Shown here piece after piece: positions 33,527 to 45,990 of a DNA stretch of 64,000 nucleotides (positions are counted from its first letter, which is position 1; each line of letters opens with the position of its first letter). The position numbers were made by a program, and so were the translations under genes. The DNA comes from Ascaphus truei (taxonomy: Eukaryota; Chordata; Amphibia; Anura; Ascaphidae), in contig WSYH01002473.1 in NCBI GenBank assembly GCA_036426205.1, positions 22,103-86,102 on the forward strand. Direction: 5' to 3'. The notes beneath the pieces are model-generated. The model worked only from the letters and a program-made list of their open reading frames with translations, was not told the origin of the DNA and ran no database searches.

Positions 33527-33703
33527 TTTTATTATCTGGGCCAGATAGTGATCAATTACATCTTGAGGCTCCTCCGGTGACCTGTTCTCCTGATGAATTC
33601 GGATCTCCTTTCTTATAAATGTATCTAAATATTCCTTCTTTACAAAGGCCTCCTGGTGGGGACCTGGTATATGTCGCATCAGCCAAGGGAAAGCATCATA
33701 CAT
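33527..33703 (-). CDS. Cytochrome P450 family 2 (CYP2), exon 5
   Basis: Exactly 177 nt (59 codons, phase 0 at both ends), the standard length of exon 5 in vertebrate CYP2 genes. The protein starts MYDAFPWLMRHIPGPHQ and ends DVIDHYLAQIIK. The PGPHQ, helix and DxIDxxL pattern matches the F-G region of CYP2 enzymes. The acceptor is TCCACTAG just upstream and the donor GTAAAT just downstream. CYP2 enzymes are endoplasmic-reticulum haem monooxygenases acting on drugs, fatty acids and steroids. This exon is free of stops, unlike its counterparts at 26,255 and 50,077. The ATG at its start is an internal methionine, not the gene start. Subfamily not assigned. Confidence 0.9.
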
Positions 33704-34322
33704 CTAGTGGATATAAAATATGGGAGTTACTATGAAAAAGTTTAGAACAGACAACAACAAAATGTAAATATAATATTAGTTGTGTTGATCATGTTTTCAA
33801 GTAATGTATTGTTGCATTAAACAAAACAAAACAAAGATGATCTTGCCCTGGCGTACCTGGGACAGCTGTTACATCAACCCACTCCCCGGCAGCCGGATAA
33901 TTGCACAAGGCCAACACCCAGGAGACGGGCAGGAGCCAAACCGGTTTTGTAAGAGAGGGGATACTCTCAGATTATCCACTGCCTGATACCAGCTGGGCTC
34001 CGGTAAGCGGGCATTTCAGCTAGCTGAAGGATATTAGGGACTTCTCACATTGTGTGATTTTAGTTGTATTGAACAACAAGTTATTATATTAAATGTGTTT
34101 TTTACTTTTCAGTCTATTGTGTGTCTCAGCATATGTTAGTTTCAGTGTTTGTTAGTGGTGTTATTTGTGTTTATGATATACTGTATTACACTATGTTTGT
34201 TTTTTATTCTTTTTTTGTCTGCATGATCTGACAACCAACACGAGGAGGGCTCTAGTGGACATCTACCTCCATCAGGCTGCTATATATCCTTTTTTGGTGA
34301 TCCCCTATTTGCCATCTCCTGG
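33704..34322 (-). other. CYP2 intron 4
   Basis: About 620 bases between exons 4 and 5, AT-rich and without an open frame of note. Its splice acceptor at 33,704-33,705 is good; the donor side is unresolved. Confidence 0.7.
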
Positions 34323-34483
34323 AGCCCAGCGCCATTGATATAACATATCTTGCAATGTATTGTTGCATGCAACCAACTTCTGGAAGGTCAAGTCATCAAT
34401 AGAGAAACGATGCCCAAATACCACAGCAGAAATTACATTTGCGACTGCATGGATAATGAGGTATGAGGGGTCCATTGGTTTCC
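34323..34483 (-). CDS. Cytochrome P450 family 2 (CYP2), exon 4
   Basis: Begins after acceptor CCTATAG with GG, which completes the split glycine codon from exon 3, then reads [17 protein letters not shown] and [15 protein letters not shown]. This is the conserved AVANVI..VVFGHRF block of CYP2 exon 4. The usual exon length is 161 nt, used here to place the lower end, because no clear GT donor is visible. A one-base loss after LQDM (near 34,345) shifts the frame, and the tail differs between the three copies. The exon is therefore real by homology, but its 3' end is uncertain by a few bases. Confidence 0.85.
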
Positions 34484-35269
34484 CTATAGGTATTAAACAC
34501 AGTTTGTCACTGGGACACAGCAAGAAGGTTGTGCTTTGCATATCATAACCAACTGGCAATATCACTCCCACTACCCTTAGGCAAAAAAGTATTGAGTGAA
34601 AGAGTTACCATGTCAAATAGTAATGACTCGTAAAGTTATTGCTGCCATTTCGATGCTGTAGAAGTGTAGGATTATTGCACAGTGATGCCTTTGACCTCAT
34701 CTTTATAGATGTGGTTGTACACAAAACCACTTCTTGGGATGGAGTATTTATCAAATGTACTTCAATCATTTACTCGTGTACCAGTATCTGTACAAGCGTA
34801 GGTTATAGTATATCTGGATAAAATCATTGTGAGGTCTTAGCAGCTCATGGACAAACAAGATATGTGAGGAACTCATGTTGGCTCAATAGAAAGTGTCAAC
34901 CTACATTGTACCGATTGTTAACATCTTACTTTGATATCTCATTCAGTGGGGACCTCAGAGTACAGTATAAGCTAAAATAATGTAACTGAGACCGGATCCT
35001 AACTTGAAAAATATACCGACTCCTTTTAAATTATGCTAAAATGTAATTTGAATACATAGAAAACCTATTTTGAAATGCACTGACACAAATTTCCAACTAA
35101 ACACGAACCCCCCAAAAATCTCTTGCCTTTTGTGGTGTTTCACAAAACTTAAAGTAACCGGAAAGGGCTTCTTAGGAAACTATATGTGGTTGTTTCGACG
35201 TTATATTGTACATCCCACTTTCCATTTCTTCTTCCCATGAATCTAACATTTTGACTCTATATGACTAAC
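34484..35269 (-). other. CYP2 intron 3
   Basis: 786 bases with GT (35,268-35,269) and AG (34,484-34,485) ends on the minus strand. No embedded gene is recognised. Confidence 0.8.
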
Positions 35270-35419
35270 CATTCTCAGCAGCAAATGACTCCACCAGACA
35301 ATGAGCCTCCTCCCATATCCGTGACTCCAGCCCAAGTTTTCCAAGACCCAGGTTCCTTAAGGTTATCAACCCGAAGCGTCTCTGCTGTTTCCAGGTGTGT
35401 CCATTGGTCGCCCCAATTC
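35270..35419 (-). CDS. Cytochrome P450 family 2 (CYP2), exon 3
   Basis: Exactly 150 nt, the canonical CYP2 exon 3 length, between acceptor AACCAG and donor GTTAGT. It is in phase with exon 4 (G|GG split glycine). The reading includes NGHTWKQQRRFGLITLRNLG with the C-helix WxxxR motif (W and R contact the haem propionate in P450s) and ESRIWEEAHCLVESF. No stop or indel is present. Exons 1-2 should lie further upstream on the minus strand but were not found before LTR C. Exons 6-9, with the haem-cysteine motif, are not in the window. Confidence 0.92.
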
Positions 35420-35795
35420 CTGGTTACAGAGGGAGATTACCAACTGGTCATTTCGGTACCACGTTCTGTATTTTTTGTGTGGAGTACACATTTTTTGGGA
35501 CAAGTTGCGATTCAGTCAATAGTGCAGACACATTTATATTCCCTTTAGTGTATGCTAAATAACTGCAGTTGCAATTAAGAACAATGGATAATTAAACGTG
35601 TAATGCCACATAGCCAGCCAAAAAAAACAACCCTTTTTAAACAATGTAACAATCGGCTTTCCTAAATTAATGTAACCATGCTAAAAGCGAAAATGTAACA
35701 TTCCATTTTGCATCCTTAGGCTGAGTCCCCGCTGGCGCTGAGATCGTTGAGCGGGCGGTGCTTGGCGAGGTGACTTGCATATATATATATATATA

Positions 35796-35951
35796 CAGTG
35801 TTCGACAAACCAATACATTTGCACGCCCCGGGCGAGTGGATTTAACAGCGTGGCGAGCTCCTATTGGCCCAGGCATCACACGTTTGGTACTAGGTGGCGA
35901 GTAGATTTTTTTGTTGGGCGAGTAGATTTTTTGGTTATTTGTCGACCACTG
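35796..35951 (+). mobile_element. TA-flanked MITE, arm B
   Basis: 156 bp with ends CAGTGTTCGACAAA and TTTGTCGACCACTG, i.e. terminal inverted repeats of about 14 bp with one mismatch, set in (TA)n on both sides. A Tc1/mariner-like non-autonomous transposon is the likeliest class. It contains a doubled GGCGAGTAGATTTTTT motif internally. Confidence 0.55.
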
Positions 35952-35968
35952 TATATATATATATATAT

Positions 35969-36483
35969 TGTGGTGCCGTCACTGCCCTCTAAGGGCTAGA
36001 AGGGGGCAGTTGTGGGACTTTACAGCTGTCATAGAGTTAATCATTCTGGAAAGGTCTGTTCAGCTGTGAGTTAAAATGGAGCTAAATTAGCCTAGCCGTG
36101 AGTCATGAAGTTGATACAGAGATTCCCCCCCCCCCCATGATGCCAGACACACACTGTTGAGAGTTATACAGAGAGGGTGAGAGACGCTGCTGCTATACTG
36201 ATCTGGGAAGGCACACACAGAGAGCCCTGTGAGAGACTGAAGGGGACCTGCAGCAGGTACACTGGGTAAAGTGGGGAAAGAGTTTAGTTATCCCACAATT
36301 AGTTAGGGACTAAGCAGTATTAGTCAGTACTCCTGGAAGGAGTTAGGTCTTTTGTTTCTGTTTTGTGTTTGAGTTAACCCTGTACCTGCTTTGTACCCTG
36401 TAAATAAACCCCTGCTTAGAAAGTACAGTGTTTCCTGCCTTTGATCTGTACAAAAGATCCGACGCTGGGACTGAGACGTCACA
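35969..36483 (+). repeat. LTR C, arm B (with primer-type sequence after it)
   Basis: 515 bp from TGTGGTGCCGTCACTG to GAGACGTCACA (TG...CA). It carries an AATAAA polyadenylation signal near 36,402 and is followed at 36,486 by TGGTGGAGAATGCGGGCA, a plausible primer-binding site. No target-site duplication is visible and no matching second LTR or pol follows, so only the 5' end of the element remains. Confidence 0.65.
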
Positions 36484-36889
36484 ATTGGTGGAGAATGCGG
36501 GCAGTCCACAAGGCAGTGAAAGTGAAAATTGTTGAAATGCATAGGCGTGTACTGTACTGTAACAGTGTCACATTTCGGCATATACAGCGCTCTCCCCTCG
36601 CTTGGGATAATTAACTGCACTGCAGGGTATTTCAACTTCTTATCTTCTATGCAATGCAGTACATCTCTCCCACACCATTCCTTTGAACGTGTGTCTGGTT
36701 TCAATCACATTCCTGCTTGACAGCAGGAATTTACTGTGCATGCGCCTGTAACTTCGCCCACCACTTGAGTGAGTGAAAAAAATGTTTTTATTGTAATTTT
36801 TTTATTTTTATTTTCTCCACAAGCCTGCAAAAACCATCTTACTGTATTACGACAACATTTTGGAAAATCCCTTCTCGAATTTGATTTGC

Positions 36890-37085
36890 ACAAAGCATCA
36901 CCTTGATATTATACTAATAATAATAGCATGTTTTTGTATAGCGCTGTTAGTTACAGTATACGTAGCGCTTTCCAGAGACATTTTGCAGGCACAGGTCCCT
37001 CCCTGTCCCGTGGAGCTCACAATCTACTGTATGTTTTTGGTGCCTGAGGCACATGGAGATAAAGTGACTTGCTTTTTATGTACTG
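36890..37085 (+). repeat. Interspersed repeat, arm B
   Basis: Contains TATAGCGCTGTTAG and CCGTGGAGCTCACAATCTAC, ending near GATAAAGTGACTTGC. The same unit is at 22,900-23,115 and 53,455-53,600. The class is not identified. Confidence 0.4.
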
Positions 37086-37244
37086 TATTTGGGGGTTGTA
37101 TTGGGTTTATTTATCAAATTTTATGATGAACTGCCTTTGAAATTACTGTACTCTACGTATGTAATTTCTTTGAACTGCTGCACAACTAATCCTTCATCCC
37201 TCCCCATGCACACACACAAACTCTTTCGACAGACACCTCCACAG

Positions 37245-37715
37245 AGTCATTCATTTTCTGAAGTAAGCATTTCGTTTTTAATCCGTCCCTGCCGAGCGTC
37301 AATCGCCTCACGCCGCTGCGTTTACTCTAAGCCTCTTTGAGATGGGAGCTAGCTGCTTACTGCGCGCATGAGTCACCCAACCCCCCCCCCCCCCCTCTCA
37401 AGAGCATTTCATTTTCTGAAGTTAGTCATTATGTTTTTAATCCGTCCCTGGCCGAGCGTCAATCGCCTCACTGCGCCTGCGTGTACTCTAAGCCTCCTTG
37501 AGATGGGAGCTAGCTGCTTACTGCGCATGAGTCACCAACCCCCCCCCTCTCCACAGAGTCATTCATTTTCTAAAGTTAGTCATTGTGTTTTTAATCCGTC
37601 CCTGGCCGAGCGTCAATCGCCTCATTGCGCCTGCGTGTACTCTAAGCCTCTTTGAGATGGGAGCTAGCTTGTTACTGCACATGACTCACCCAACCCCCCG
37701 CCCCCCCAACCCTTT
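37245..37715 (+). repeat. 155-bp minisatellite, arm B
   Basis: Three tandem units with ATTTTCTGAAG/ATTTTCTAAAG anchors at 37,253, 37,411 and 37,565 (periods 158 and 154). Each holds CCGAGCGTCAATCGCCTCA, GAGATGGGAGCTAGCT and a run of C. Non-coding. Confidence 0.75.
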
Positions 37716-38130
37716 GAGGCTTTGTTTATGGTAACACTTTGGAAAATCCCTTCTCGAATTTGAAATGTAAATCTGAATTGCACAGCATTGTGAGAATTGA
37801 GAGTAAAAAAAAAACATTAACTGATTCATGTTGTTTTGTCATTCATTCTTATACTGTAGGGGTGTGTGTGGGGGGGTGTGTGGTTGTTGTCAATGATTAT
37901 GATTACCAGGAATGTGAATAAATATTTATTTTATTTCATCAGGATCAAAAAAATACAAATATAAAAATAATCATGAATAAGACATAATGCAGTCTTTATT
38001 AAGTTCTTCTGGCAGATTGAAATTGAATAGACATTTAGAAAACATTTGTAAAACATGGAGAAACATGAATTATGCACATTTATAAGAATATTATGTAATA
38101 ATATATATACACTGTAATGTATAATATATG

Positions 38131-38662
38131 TGTAGCGGTCATGTAAAATGGCTACAGTCATCTCTCCTGCTGACAGTAAGGCCTGGTAAGTTGTGGGCAT
38201 GCCAGTAGTAATTATGGAGGTTTGCCCTCACACCCTGGTGAGGTGCCCTATGTATGGATGGGAGTGGTCACAGGCTCTGACTCCATGGTTAGTGATGTCA
38301 GAGGTGTGTCAGCCTCCAGAGTATACATAAGGCACAGCACTGATCAAAAGTTAGTTGTTGCTGAGTTGTTAGAGTGAGTTCCTGTTGCTGTGCTGCCTCT
38401 GTCAGTAAGAGGCACATGGAGGACTGCAACTTTGTTGCGATAGTCTGATGCAGAGCTGTGAGTCTGGCAGCACAAAGCAGACAGAGAAAAGCTGTTGGTG
38501 GCTGATGTAAGAACTATGAGAAAAGGAGCAAGTCTGAGTGCAGGCTTGGGAGGAGACAGCTTATAAGACTGTGACCAGGGACCTGGCACAGGGATATCTC
38601 CCTGAAGGGGCGATAGGGAACCCACCAATTAAGACAAGGACATACCTTTCAAAGGGAAGCAC
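38131..38662 (+). repeat. LTR B, 5' portion, broken at 38,662
   Basis: Starts TGTAGCGGTCATGTAAAATG and follows the LTR at 58,914 closely for about 530 bp, up to GGGAAGCACTAA. There it switches to PLE-derived sequence corresponding to about position 1,455. Nothing of the remaining 395 bp of the LTR follows. Confidence 0.8.
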
Positions 38663-40240
38663 TAAGATGTGGTTTGTCTCTTTGTAGATAACCCCACTCT
38701 TGGATGTGTTTAATAATACCTGTTTACTACACACCCTCTCCAGAATGATATCTAGGCTTTTTTTTGATCCTTTATGTTGATCTCCATTCAATTTCTGGTA
38801 GGATCCCTAGATCTCCCATATCACGTTCTACTCTTTATGTAATCATCCGTTGTCCCATCACCAAAAACCACAACTCCCCTTTATAATCGGACTGTTTGTG
38901 GATGAATAAAGATCTTCGTCTCCGAGTATTATACACACAAGCACCTCTTGCTCTTCCTTGCTGAGTTTCTAAAAAAAAAAAAAAAAGTTTTGGATTTTGG
39001 CTGGATCCTGACATTTTCTCTAGAGGTCTCCAAAACCAAACTGTAGTGAAGACCTACTAGGTGCTGCCCCTTACTACTGACTTGGACGAAATTTTGATTT
39101 GTCCTCTATCCTAGTGAAATAACGTATCCTCTTTACTGGAATTGCCAGTGTACTGGCAGTGTGGCTGAGCTTTCTCTAAGTGTTCCTCTGACTGAGCGAC
39201 TTTATTTGAAAAAACCTTTTTACTGTCAATTTACTTAAAAATTATGGGGCAGTCGAGGAACATATTAAAACCATTGGACTTTATACGTAAGGCAAAGTTT
39301 TAGAGCCCTCTTCCAATTAGCCGATTTGTGTAATGTAAGCGATGGTTTTCCTGATTTAAAAAACCCCCCTTATTCGTTGGTTTCTTTGGGAATGCCTCCT
39401 TATTCCTCTTTTTTCCCTCTTTTTCTTTTTTGTTGTAAATGTTTCCCCTGCGGGCAAAACATAACGGTCTCTCTTTTAGTGGATTGAAATTAATTCTGGG
39501 TGTCTTAGGTGGTGCATCACACCTCTGCCTCTAAAAAAGTCACCGGAGGTAAAACTAACTGACTTGGGCCTCTCCTAACTGGCTCTTAAGGGGAAACGGC
39601 TTTGCATATTTATATCTCCCACCCATCTCCCATCCTCTAGCTCCTTGTTGTCTCTCATTTTATCCCTAACGTGGTGGTTTTTGTCTCTCTCTCGTCAGAG
39701 CCCAGGGTTTTAGAGCCTCAATCTTCCCTTCTCCCCTACAGTCCTCTCCAGGGAGCAAAAAGATACCCTAGCCCTTGGTAACCCCACTGTCCGTGTAGAG
39801 TGTTTGAGTATATACACCAGCTACCTCATAAGATCAACACCCCAACCACCTAGATCCGTCCTCTGTTGCCTTGTCATCCATTGTCTCTGACACCTGTGTG
39901 TTTTTTTTAATTCTTTAATTTCCGAAGGTACACCGCTCCAAGAACCATAAGAACCAGCCACGGAACGAGAGTTGAGTACTCCAGAACAAAGCAGCGAATC
40001 CACACGACACGAAGAAGGAAAAAGCACAGGAACGACACATACCCTAAAGAAAAACATTACTGAACGTAAAGATACCTTGATTCAACACCCCGCATTTTGC
40101 ACACGGCCGTGTGAGTGTTTGACAATATATAAGATTTTTACATCACCCACACCAAACAAACAACCCAGAGTCGCAACCTAATCAGAGATCAGACTATATA
40201 CCATTCCACCTTGCTCCCCCATCCCTCCCCCTTTTGCTAT
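38663..40240 (-). mobile_element. PLE, second copy, noisy
   Basis: Parallel to about 1,450-2,890 with many small indels (for example the same CTCTCCAGAATGATATCTAGG near 38,726). It includes the DKGGG-box region around 38,870-38,900, now unreadable. Truncated on the RT side by the join with LTR B. Confidence 0.6.
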
Positions 40241-42400
40241 TGCCAAATAGAAGTTTTTGGCTGACACAAGCTAATCCCAAACTCCTCCCATTCTCTCTGA
40301 TCTATACAAGATTGAGTTCTTCAGCCACATTTCAACAGAGAATTGTGTGGGACCGGGACTACCTGGACCTGTGCTAATCCTGCGTAAATCTTACATCACA
40401 TCAAGACCTTAAAAAACAAAAACTAAGTTGGGTGCCCACCATACACAACACATCTGTGCAAAAGACCGTTGGAACCTTCACATTTGGATGTTTGGACTTG
40501 TTAGGAGAGAAGTGCTGATCTGAATATCACCTAAAGTGGGAGTTTCATTGGGGGAGAGCATTTCTCCCTGTGAATCAATAACGGATAAAGAGTCCTTGTC
40601 TATTAATCTCTTGCTTATTTGATGTTAAGCCAAACGAAAGCTGAAGGGGCCCTGGGAACACAACCCGAAGGGATTCAGGGTTCCCAAAAATTGGAGTGAA
40701 CACTACACAGAAAGGGGGAAGACGCAGGTTGATATTAGTTCTTGTTTTTGTCCATTTCCTTCCAACGTGCAATCCATCGGCTCCAGCCTGTTCGGTGTCA
40801 CGTTATTTAGCTTCGACAATCTCTCTCCCCTGCTCGCACCCACCACCTCCGACCAAAGTAGTGCCAGCCGAGTGAGAGGGGGAGCGACACAGGGACTCAT
40901 TTCCAACAGCCGCAAGACACTGGATCGGATGTTCCAAAACTAATCGCGTGTTTAGGTGGGTCCAATTGATAATAATTAAATTTAATATCAGGTACTCCCC
41001 GACTCCCCTTCCCGGGGTGCCACCACCATTACCGCTCTAGCCACTCGCTTTTTGTCCTATCCAGATGAATTTGAAAATACTATTTTGAATGCTTTTGAAG
41101 GTCTGACAGCGAACACAGACTCGGTAGTGGCATGGAAAGACGTACAATTGTGCCCTTAAGGATGTTCATCTTAACAGATGTCCTCATTCCGACCATGAAT
41201 GTGGTACGTGTTCAGCACTGTAGTTTTTTTTAATTTCTGTAAAAAGTAAGGGGGGGACAAAACAAATATGAATTTTAAATAAGCAGGCATAAGAATTGCT
41301 GCCGATTCTGATCACACACAAGTATTTAATGTGTTAGTGCCCTCCATTTATAACTAAATTAATTTACGAACCATATTTTACCTCGGGGGGCGAGAAGTGA
41401 TAGGTCAGGGCTTCAGATTTTCGCTGGTACACAAACTTTTTATACCCTGATACCCGACCAATTTTATTCCAGCGTGACGGAGGTTAGGCAGAGTCGTCAT
41501 TGGGACGGAACAATGACAAAATGAGAGCATCTGCAAAAGAGTCTCTTGTATTCCTCAGCGCTCCACTACAATCCCTTTTATCTCATCGTAACTTAAGTCT
41601 AATTGTGGCCAGCGAGTGGGGGGGTTCAAAATCGACATCAAACAGAAGTGGGGACAGTACAACCCTGCCTTGTACCATTCGTAATTTTTAGGGACTTGGG
41701 GGGAAGTCTCTCCGGGGAGTTTTTCAACCCTGTGGGGTATGTTTGTACAGATCTCTGATCCCACTCTAAAAGGGGCCCCTGAAGCCGAATTGAAGCATGT
41801 TTGGGGGTCTTAAAAGTCCCACCTAATTCTAATCGAATTCTTTTTCGGACATCCAAGCTCCAACAAAGAATGCTCTTGTTACCCTGAAGAGATGCCGTGG
41901 TCCCATGTTTAGTTTTTTCCCGAGCATTATCTGAAGCTTGTCTGCCCGAAATAATCCCACCTGGTCTTTATGAATCAAGCTCGGAACAATCGGGTTAGTC
42001 GTGATGTTTGCGTCAAATCTTACTATCATATTTTTTAGATTCAAATTTACACAGAACTATAATCGGCCCTAATACATACCACACACTGCGTGGTCCTACT
42101 ACCTTCCTTGTTATTATTGCAGGTTGGCTGTGACATAGAGCCAGGACAACACACCACACAACCCCCATCAATGCGTTGAAACTTCGACTTGACGGAGCCA
42201 GCACTGAGCCTTACCACTTCTCTTGTAATTTGGTTGAGAACCCTAGGCTGGCCCTGGAGTCCCTTCTTTATTTTTAATTGAATTAAAAGATTACTGTCAA
42301 ATAGTTCACTTTGCTTTGGCGTTAGTTCTCAGTTAATGATGTGAGATAGTCATTTTCTGACCGGGCGCCGGAAGGCCGGAAGAAATGTGAATTACGTAAG
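40241..42400 (-). pseudogene. L1-like ORF2 fragment, second copy, noisy
   Basis: Collinear with 2,895-4,918, including the same truncation point and flank, but the 716-codon frame is reduced to pieces of up to 78 codons. KITNGTRQGC is still readable (41,638-41,856), and IVPSLIHKDQVGLF-like sequence lies in 41,829-42,044. Identical structure plus random indels suggests a second, poorly corrected version of the same insertion. Confidence 0.75.
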
Positions 42401-42778
42401 GGCTACAGTTTCTAAAAATACCTCATGATAAAACAAATAAATGACAAGATTCACCCCTTTACAATAAAAATATATAAAAGATTATGCTGCCTGACAACTA
42501 CTGCCTTTACGACAAGAACAGATTGCAAACAACAATCAGCCCGGCCCAATAAAAAAGTTCTAATAATAACAAAGGACAATGTCCTGTAATCCATACAGTG
42601 AGTCTGCACGGGACACACACTCTTCAGCCATATATAATATTGTATTAATTGTGTCTATGTTATAATCCCATGTTACTAGTTCTCAATGTTTTTTTTTTTT
42701 AACTTGTATTACTTTCTATATTCTCTATTCTTTGGCTCTTATATGTCTTATAATTGTTTCTTTCTTTTCCCCACACAT

Positions 42779-43248
42779 TGCCAGGTCCATCAATACACCG
42801 CGGTTTCTTGACAACGGCCTTTTATTATAGCTTGAACAGATATAAACAGCATACAAACAAAAATAGCTTTTTCATCAGAACAAAAAGAAAAAACTGGCTT
42901 TTCTTCAGCAGAACCAACAAAAACAGTTTTTTCCTCTTTAGAGAACAGTGTATAAATCAGAGCGTTCCCTTTTCTATTCAGGGGACCGCAGTTCCAATTC
43001 ATATACTTTGCCAATCAGACACGCCTTGGTATCAGGAATCATACATAACAGCTTACTCCTCTGTCCTCAACGCCAGGCTCCATGGTCTACAGCCGGGTTT
43101 TAAACACACACCTGATTGGCGCTGGGGATCCAACTAAGTGTCCTGAGGTATTCCCCTGGAAGTTACCTAGGCATGCTGCACTGCGAACTAGACATAGTTT
43201 CCATCTCACAAATATACACTATGTGCGCTGTACTTCCACGACATCACA
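42779..43248 (-). repeat. Gmr1 3' LTR, noisy copy
   Basis: Counterpart of 5,246-5,700 with about the same length. The polypurine tract follows at 43,249-43,262 (AGGGGAGGAA on the minus strand). Confidence 0.7.
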
Positions 43249-45990
43249 GTTCCTCCCCTCCCCTGTTTTAGTGTGTGGCTGGGCTAATTCCGGCTTAAGA
43301 CCCCCGACCATCCCACCCTTCTCTAGAAAGAAGTCATCATTTGCATTCTCTTTTCCTGGCCTATGCTTGAATTCAGGAGAGGTTGGAGGGCCATATACCA
43401 CCTAGTCAAGCTATCATTGGAATCGCTTCATGCTATTAAACCACTTCAGTGGAGCATATCCATCAACCAAATTTCAAACATGGACTTCCTGCCAGGTAAT
43501 GCTCAAAGCCCGATACTACACACACCTTTACGGTAATGCGAGGCACTCATTCTCAAAATCACTGAGTAGTTTTTTTCCTTGGAACAATTCCTACTCAGAA
43601 AAGTATAGGAATGTTTCAGCTCCCTCAAAACTGTTGTGACAACACTGCCCTAGCCTATCTCTGATGCATCTGTTTGCACTATAAAGGGCTGTTGAGTCCT
43701 GGGCTTTTAGGAGGGACCCTCGTGATAGACACCTTTTTATGTCCTCAAAGGCTCTCTGGACAATCCCTTGACCACACCACTTGTTAGGGCAACAACACTT
43801 TTTTTGTGAGGTCCGTTAAGTGGCGCACTGTTCCGAATAGTTGTGGGAATGTACCCCCCAGGGGCTGTATTACCATGCTAACCCAGCAGAGAGCGTACCT
43901 ACCCTGCATTTTTTGTTTGGGGGTCAGAACCTTCTTTCGGCAGCTCCTTGTCGGCTAGTGCCTTACTTTCCACCTCCCAGTCCCACGCAATACCCTAGTA
44001 TTTGGTTTCATCCTCCCCCTTCCCGCTTTACACCCAAGGCAAGGCACATTTCTTAGGGTTGTCGGTGAGCCCCGCCTCTCTTAGAGAGTTGAGGACCCGC
44101 TTTCAGCCTATTTAGATGGGCCATCCCATTGTTTACTTATAAATGACAAGTCATCTTGGTAGGCTGTGGCATAAACTTCCGTATGGGGCCTCAGTACCTT
44201 ATCCATGAGTGCTCTGAAATGTGGCTGGGGCTCCATGCAAGCCAAATGGCAGTGTCACAACTGTATAAACCATGGGAGTGGCAAGGCTGTTTTGCATTTG
44301 GACTTTTCCCTTAAGGTAGTTGACAGTATCCTTTTGTCAAGTCCACAACGTGGATATTATTCTGCGTTAATACCAAGGGCGTCATTAATTCCTCCACCCT
44401 TGGCACGTATATGCGTCAAACTTGGATACCGCATTGACCTTTCGGAGGTCCACCAAAATTACCTTCCCCTCGGGTTTGGGCATACTTAGTGGACTACAAC
44501 CTCACTCTGCATGATTCCTCAATCACTCCTAAGTGTAAAATTTCTTGTACCCCGTCTCGTAACATAGCCCCTAACGACTTTCAGGCAACCTTAAGGACGG
44601 GAACGTACTTTTATAAACCCCGGTGCTGTCTCGATTGCATGGGAAATTAAGTTAGTTTGTCCTGGAAGTCAAAAACATCCTGAATTTTGTAAATTATGCT
44701 AACAGTCACCTTTTTTGTTCAGAGGACAACTGTTTACCCCATTGGTATTTTATCATCACTCACGATGTCTCAGGCACCTCTGTTCTCCTCGGGAGGCTGA
44801 GGACCCAAGTCCGTTTCCTCCTCCACCGGTTGGGATGAATAGATACCGCTGCATCCTTCCAGGGTTTCACAGCAAGTTCACATGGTAAATTTGTTTACTC
44901 TTCCTGGACCCTGGTTTGAGCGATTCTCGTAATCCACATCACCACCCGTACGGCGGAGTACTCAATGGGCCCTGCCATTTGGCCAGGTCGTTTACTCTCA
45001 CAACTGGGTAACAATAACCTGCACACCACCTGGTCTCCGTGGTGAAACACTCTCATGCGAGCATGTCTGATTGTATGTTCTCTCCTGACTGTCCTGGGCT
45101 GATCTAATATTTCTCCCTGGCAAAAATGGGCCCGACCATATCGAGGCCTTCCTAAGGTCTAGTAATATTTGCAGGGTTATTCTTAGAAGGGGACTGCTGT
45201 GTTCCCTCCCAGGACTTCCTTTACGGAGTCTAGGATATATCCGGGGGTTGAGGCAATAGAGCATCTCAAATGGATAGAATCCCGTGGAGGCCTGGGGACT
45301 TCCCGCACTGCAAACAGCAGAAAAGGGAGAAGTTTCATCCATGCTCTCTTCTCCTGAATCTACAAATTTCTCAGCATCTCCCTGTTAGAGGTCCAGTTAA
45401 TCTCTTTCACCAAACCGTCAGTCTGTGGATTGTAGGACCGATTCCGAACAACTTGACCTCTAGTAACTTAAGACCAACCTTTAAGACTCCTTGCATGTCA
45501 TGTTTTAGCCCGTAATTGTACTTGGTCTGTCAACATAACCTGGGGAAGTCCAACCCCCCCCGTTAGAATAGTTTCCAACACTTTTTGGCTACTTTCTTCG
45601 CTGTGTGCTGTTCCAGGGGGAACGCACATGATCCCTTGTCGCATATCAACTATTACAAGTAAACTGTGTCTTTTCGCAAAGGTTCAAGGGGTCATCAAGT
45701 CTACCCCCATCCTCTCCAAGGGAATGACACCAAGGAAGAGGAACCAAAGGGCTGGTTTTTGTCCTTTTGGACTAGTTAGCTGGCACTCCGGACATGCTGC
45801 ACATAGCTTAGCATATCACTATATGCATCCCCTGGCCACTACAATCGGAATGAAATACGGTCCAATGTTTATCCCTCCCAGGGACCACCCCAAGGGACAG
45901 TATGTGCTAGAGAGACACAGATTTAACAAACCCTTGGACCAATATCTGTCTGGTGACCTCCCCTGTTTGTGTCTGCCTATTCACCCTATA
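43249..45990 (-). pseudogene. Gmr1 pol (RNase H, RT, integrase), noisy copy
   Basis: Collinear with 5,701-8,101 and continuing through the integrase core to the HHCC finger (45,740-45,900, where the CCGGACATGCTGCACATAGC stretch encodes the zinc-finger cysteines in antisense). No frame exceeds about 145 codons. STGFYPFEMLYC (44,998-45,342) and FKHRPGKENANDDFF (43,219-43,401) are readable. This copy proves that RT, integrase, protease and gag belong to one element in Gmr1 order. Confidence 0.8.

Noticed and set aside
33500..33703. Separate short gene starting at the ATG of 33,703
   Set aside because: The ATG is the first codon of an internal CYP2 exon with an acceptor directly before it, and the last codons of the frame run into intron.
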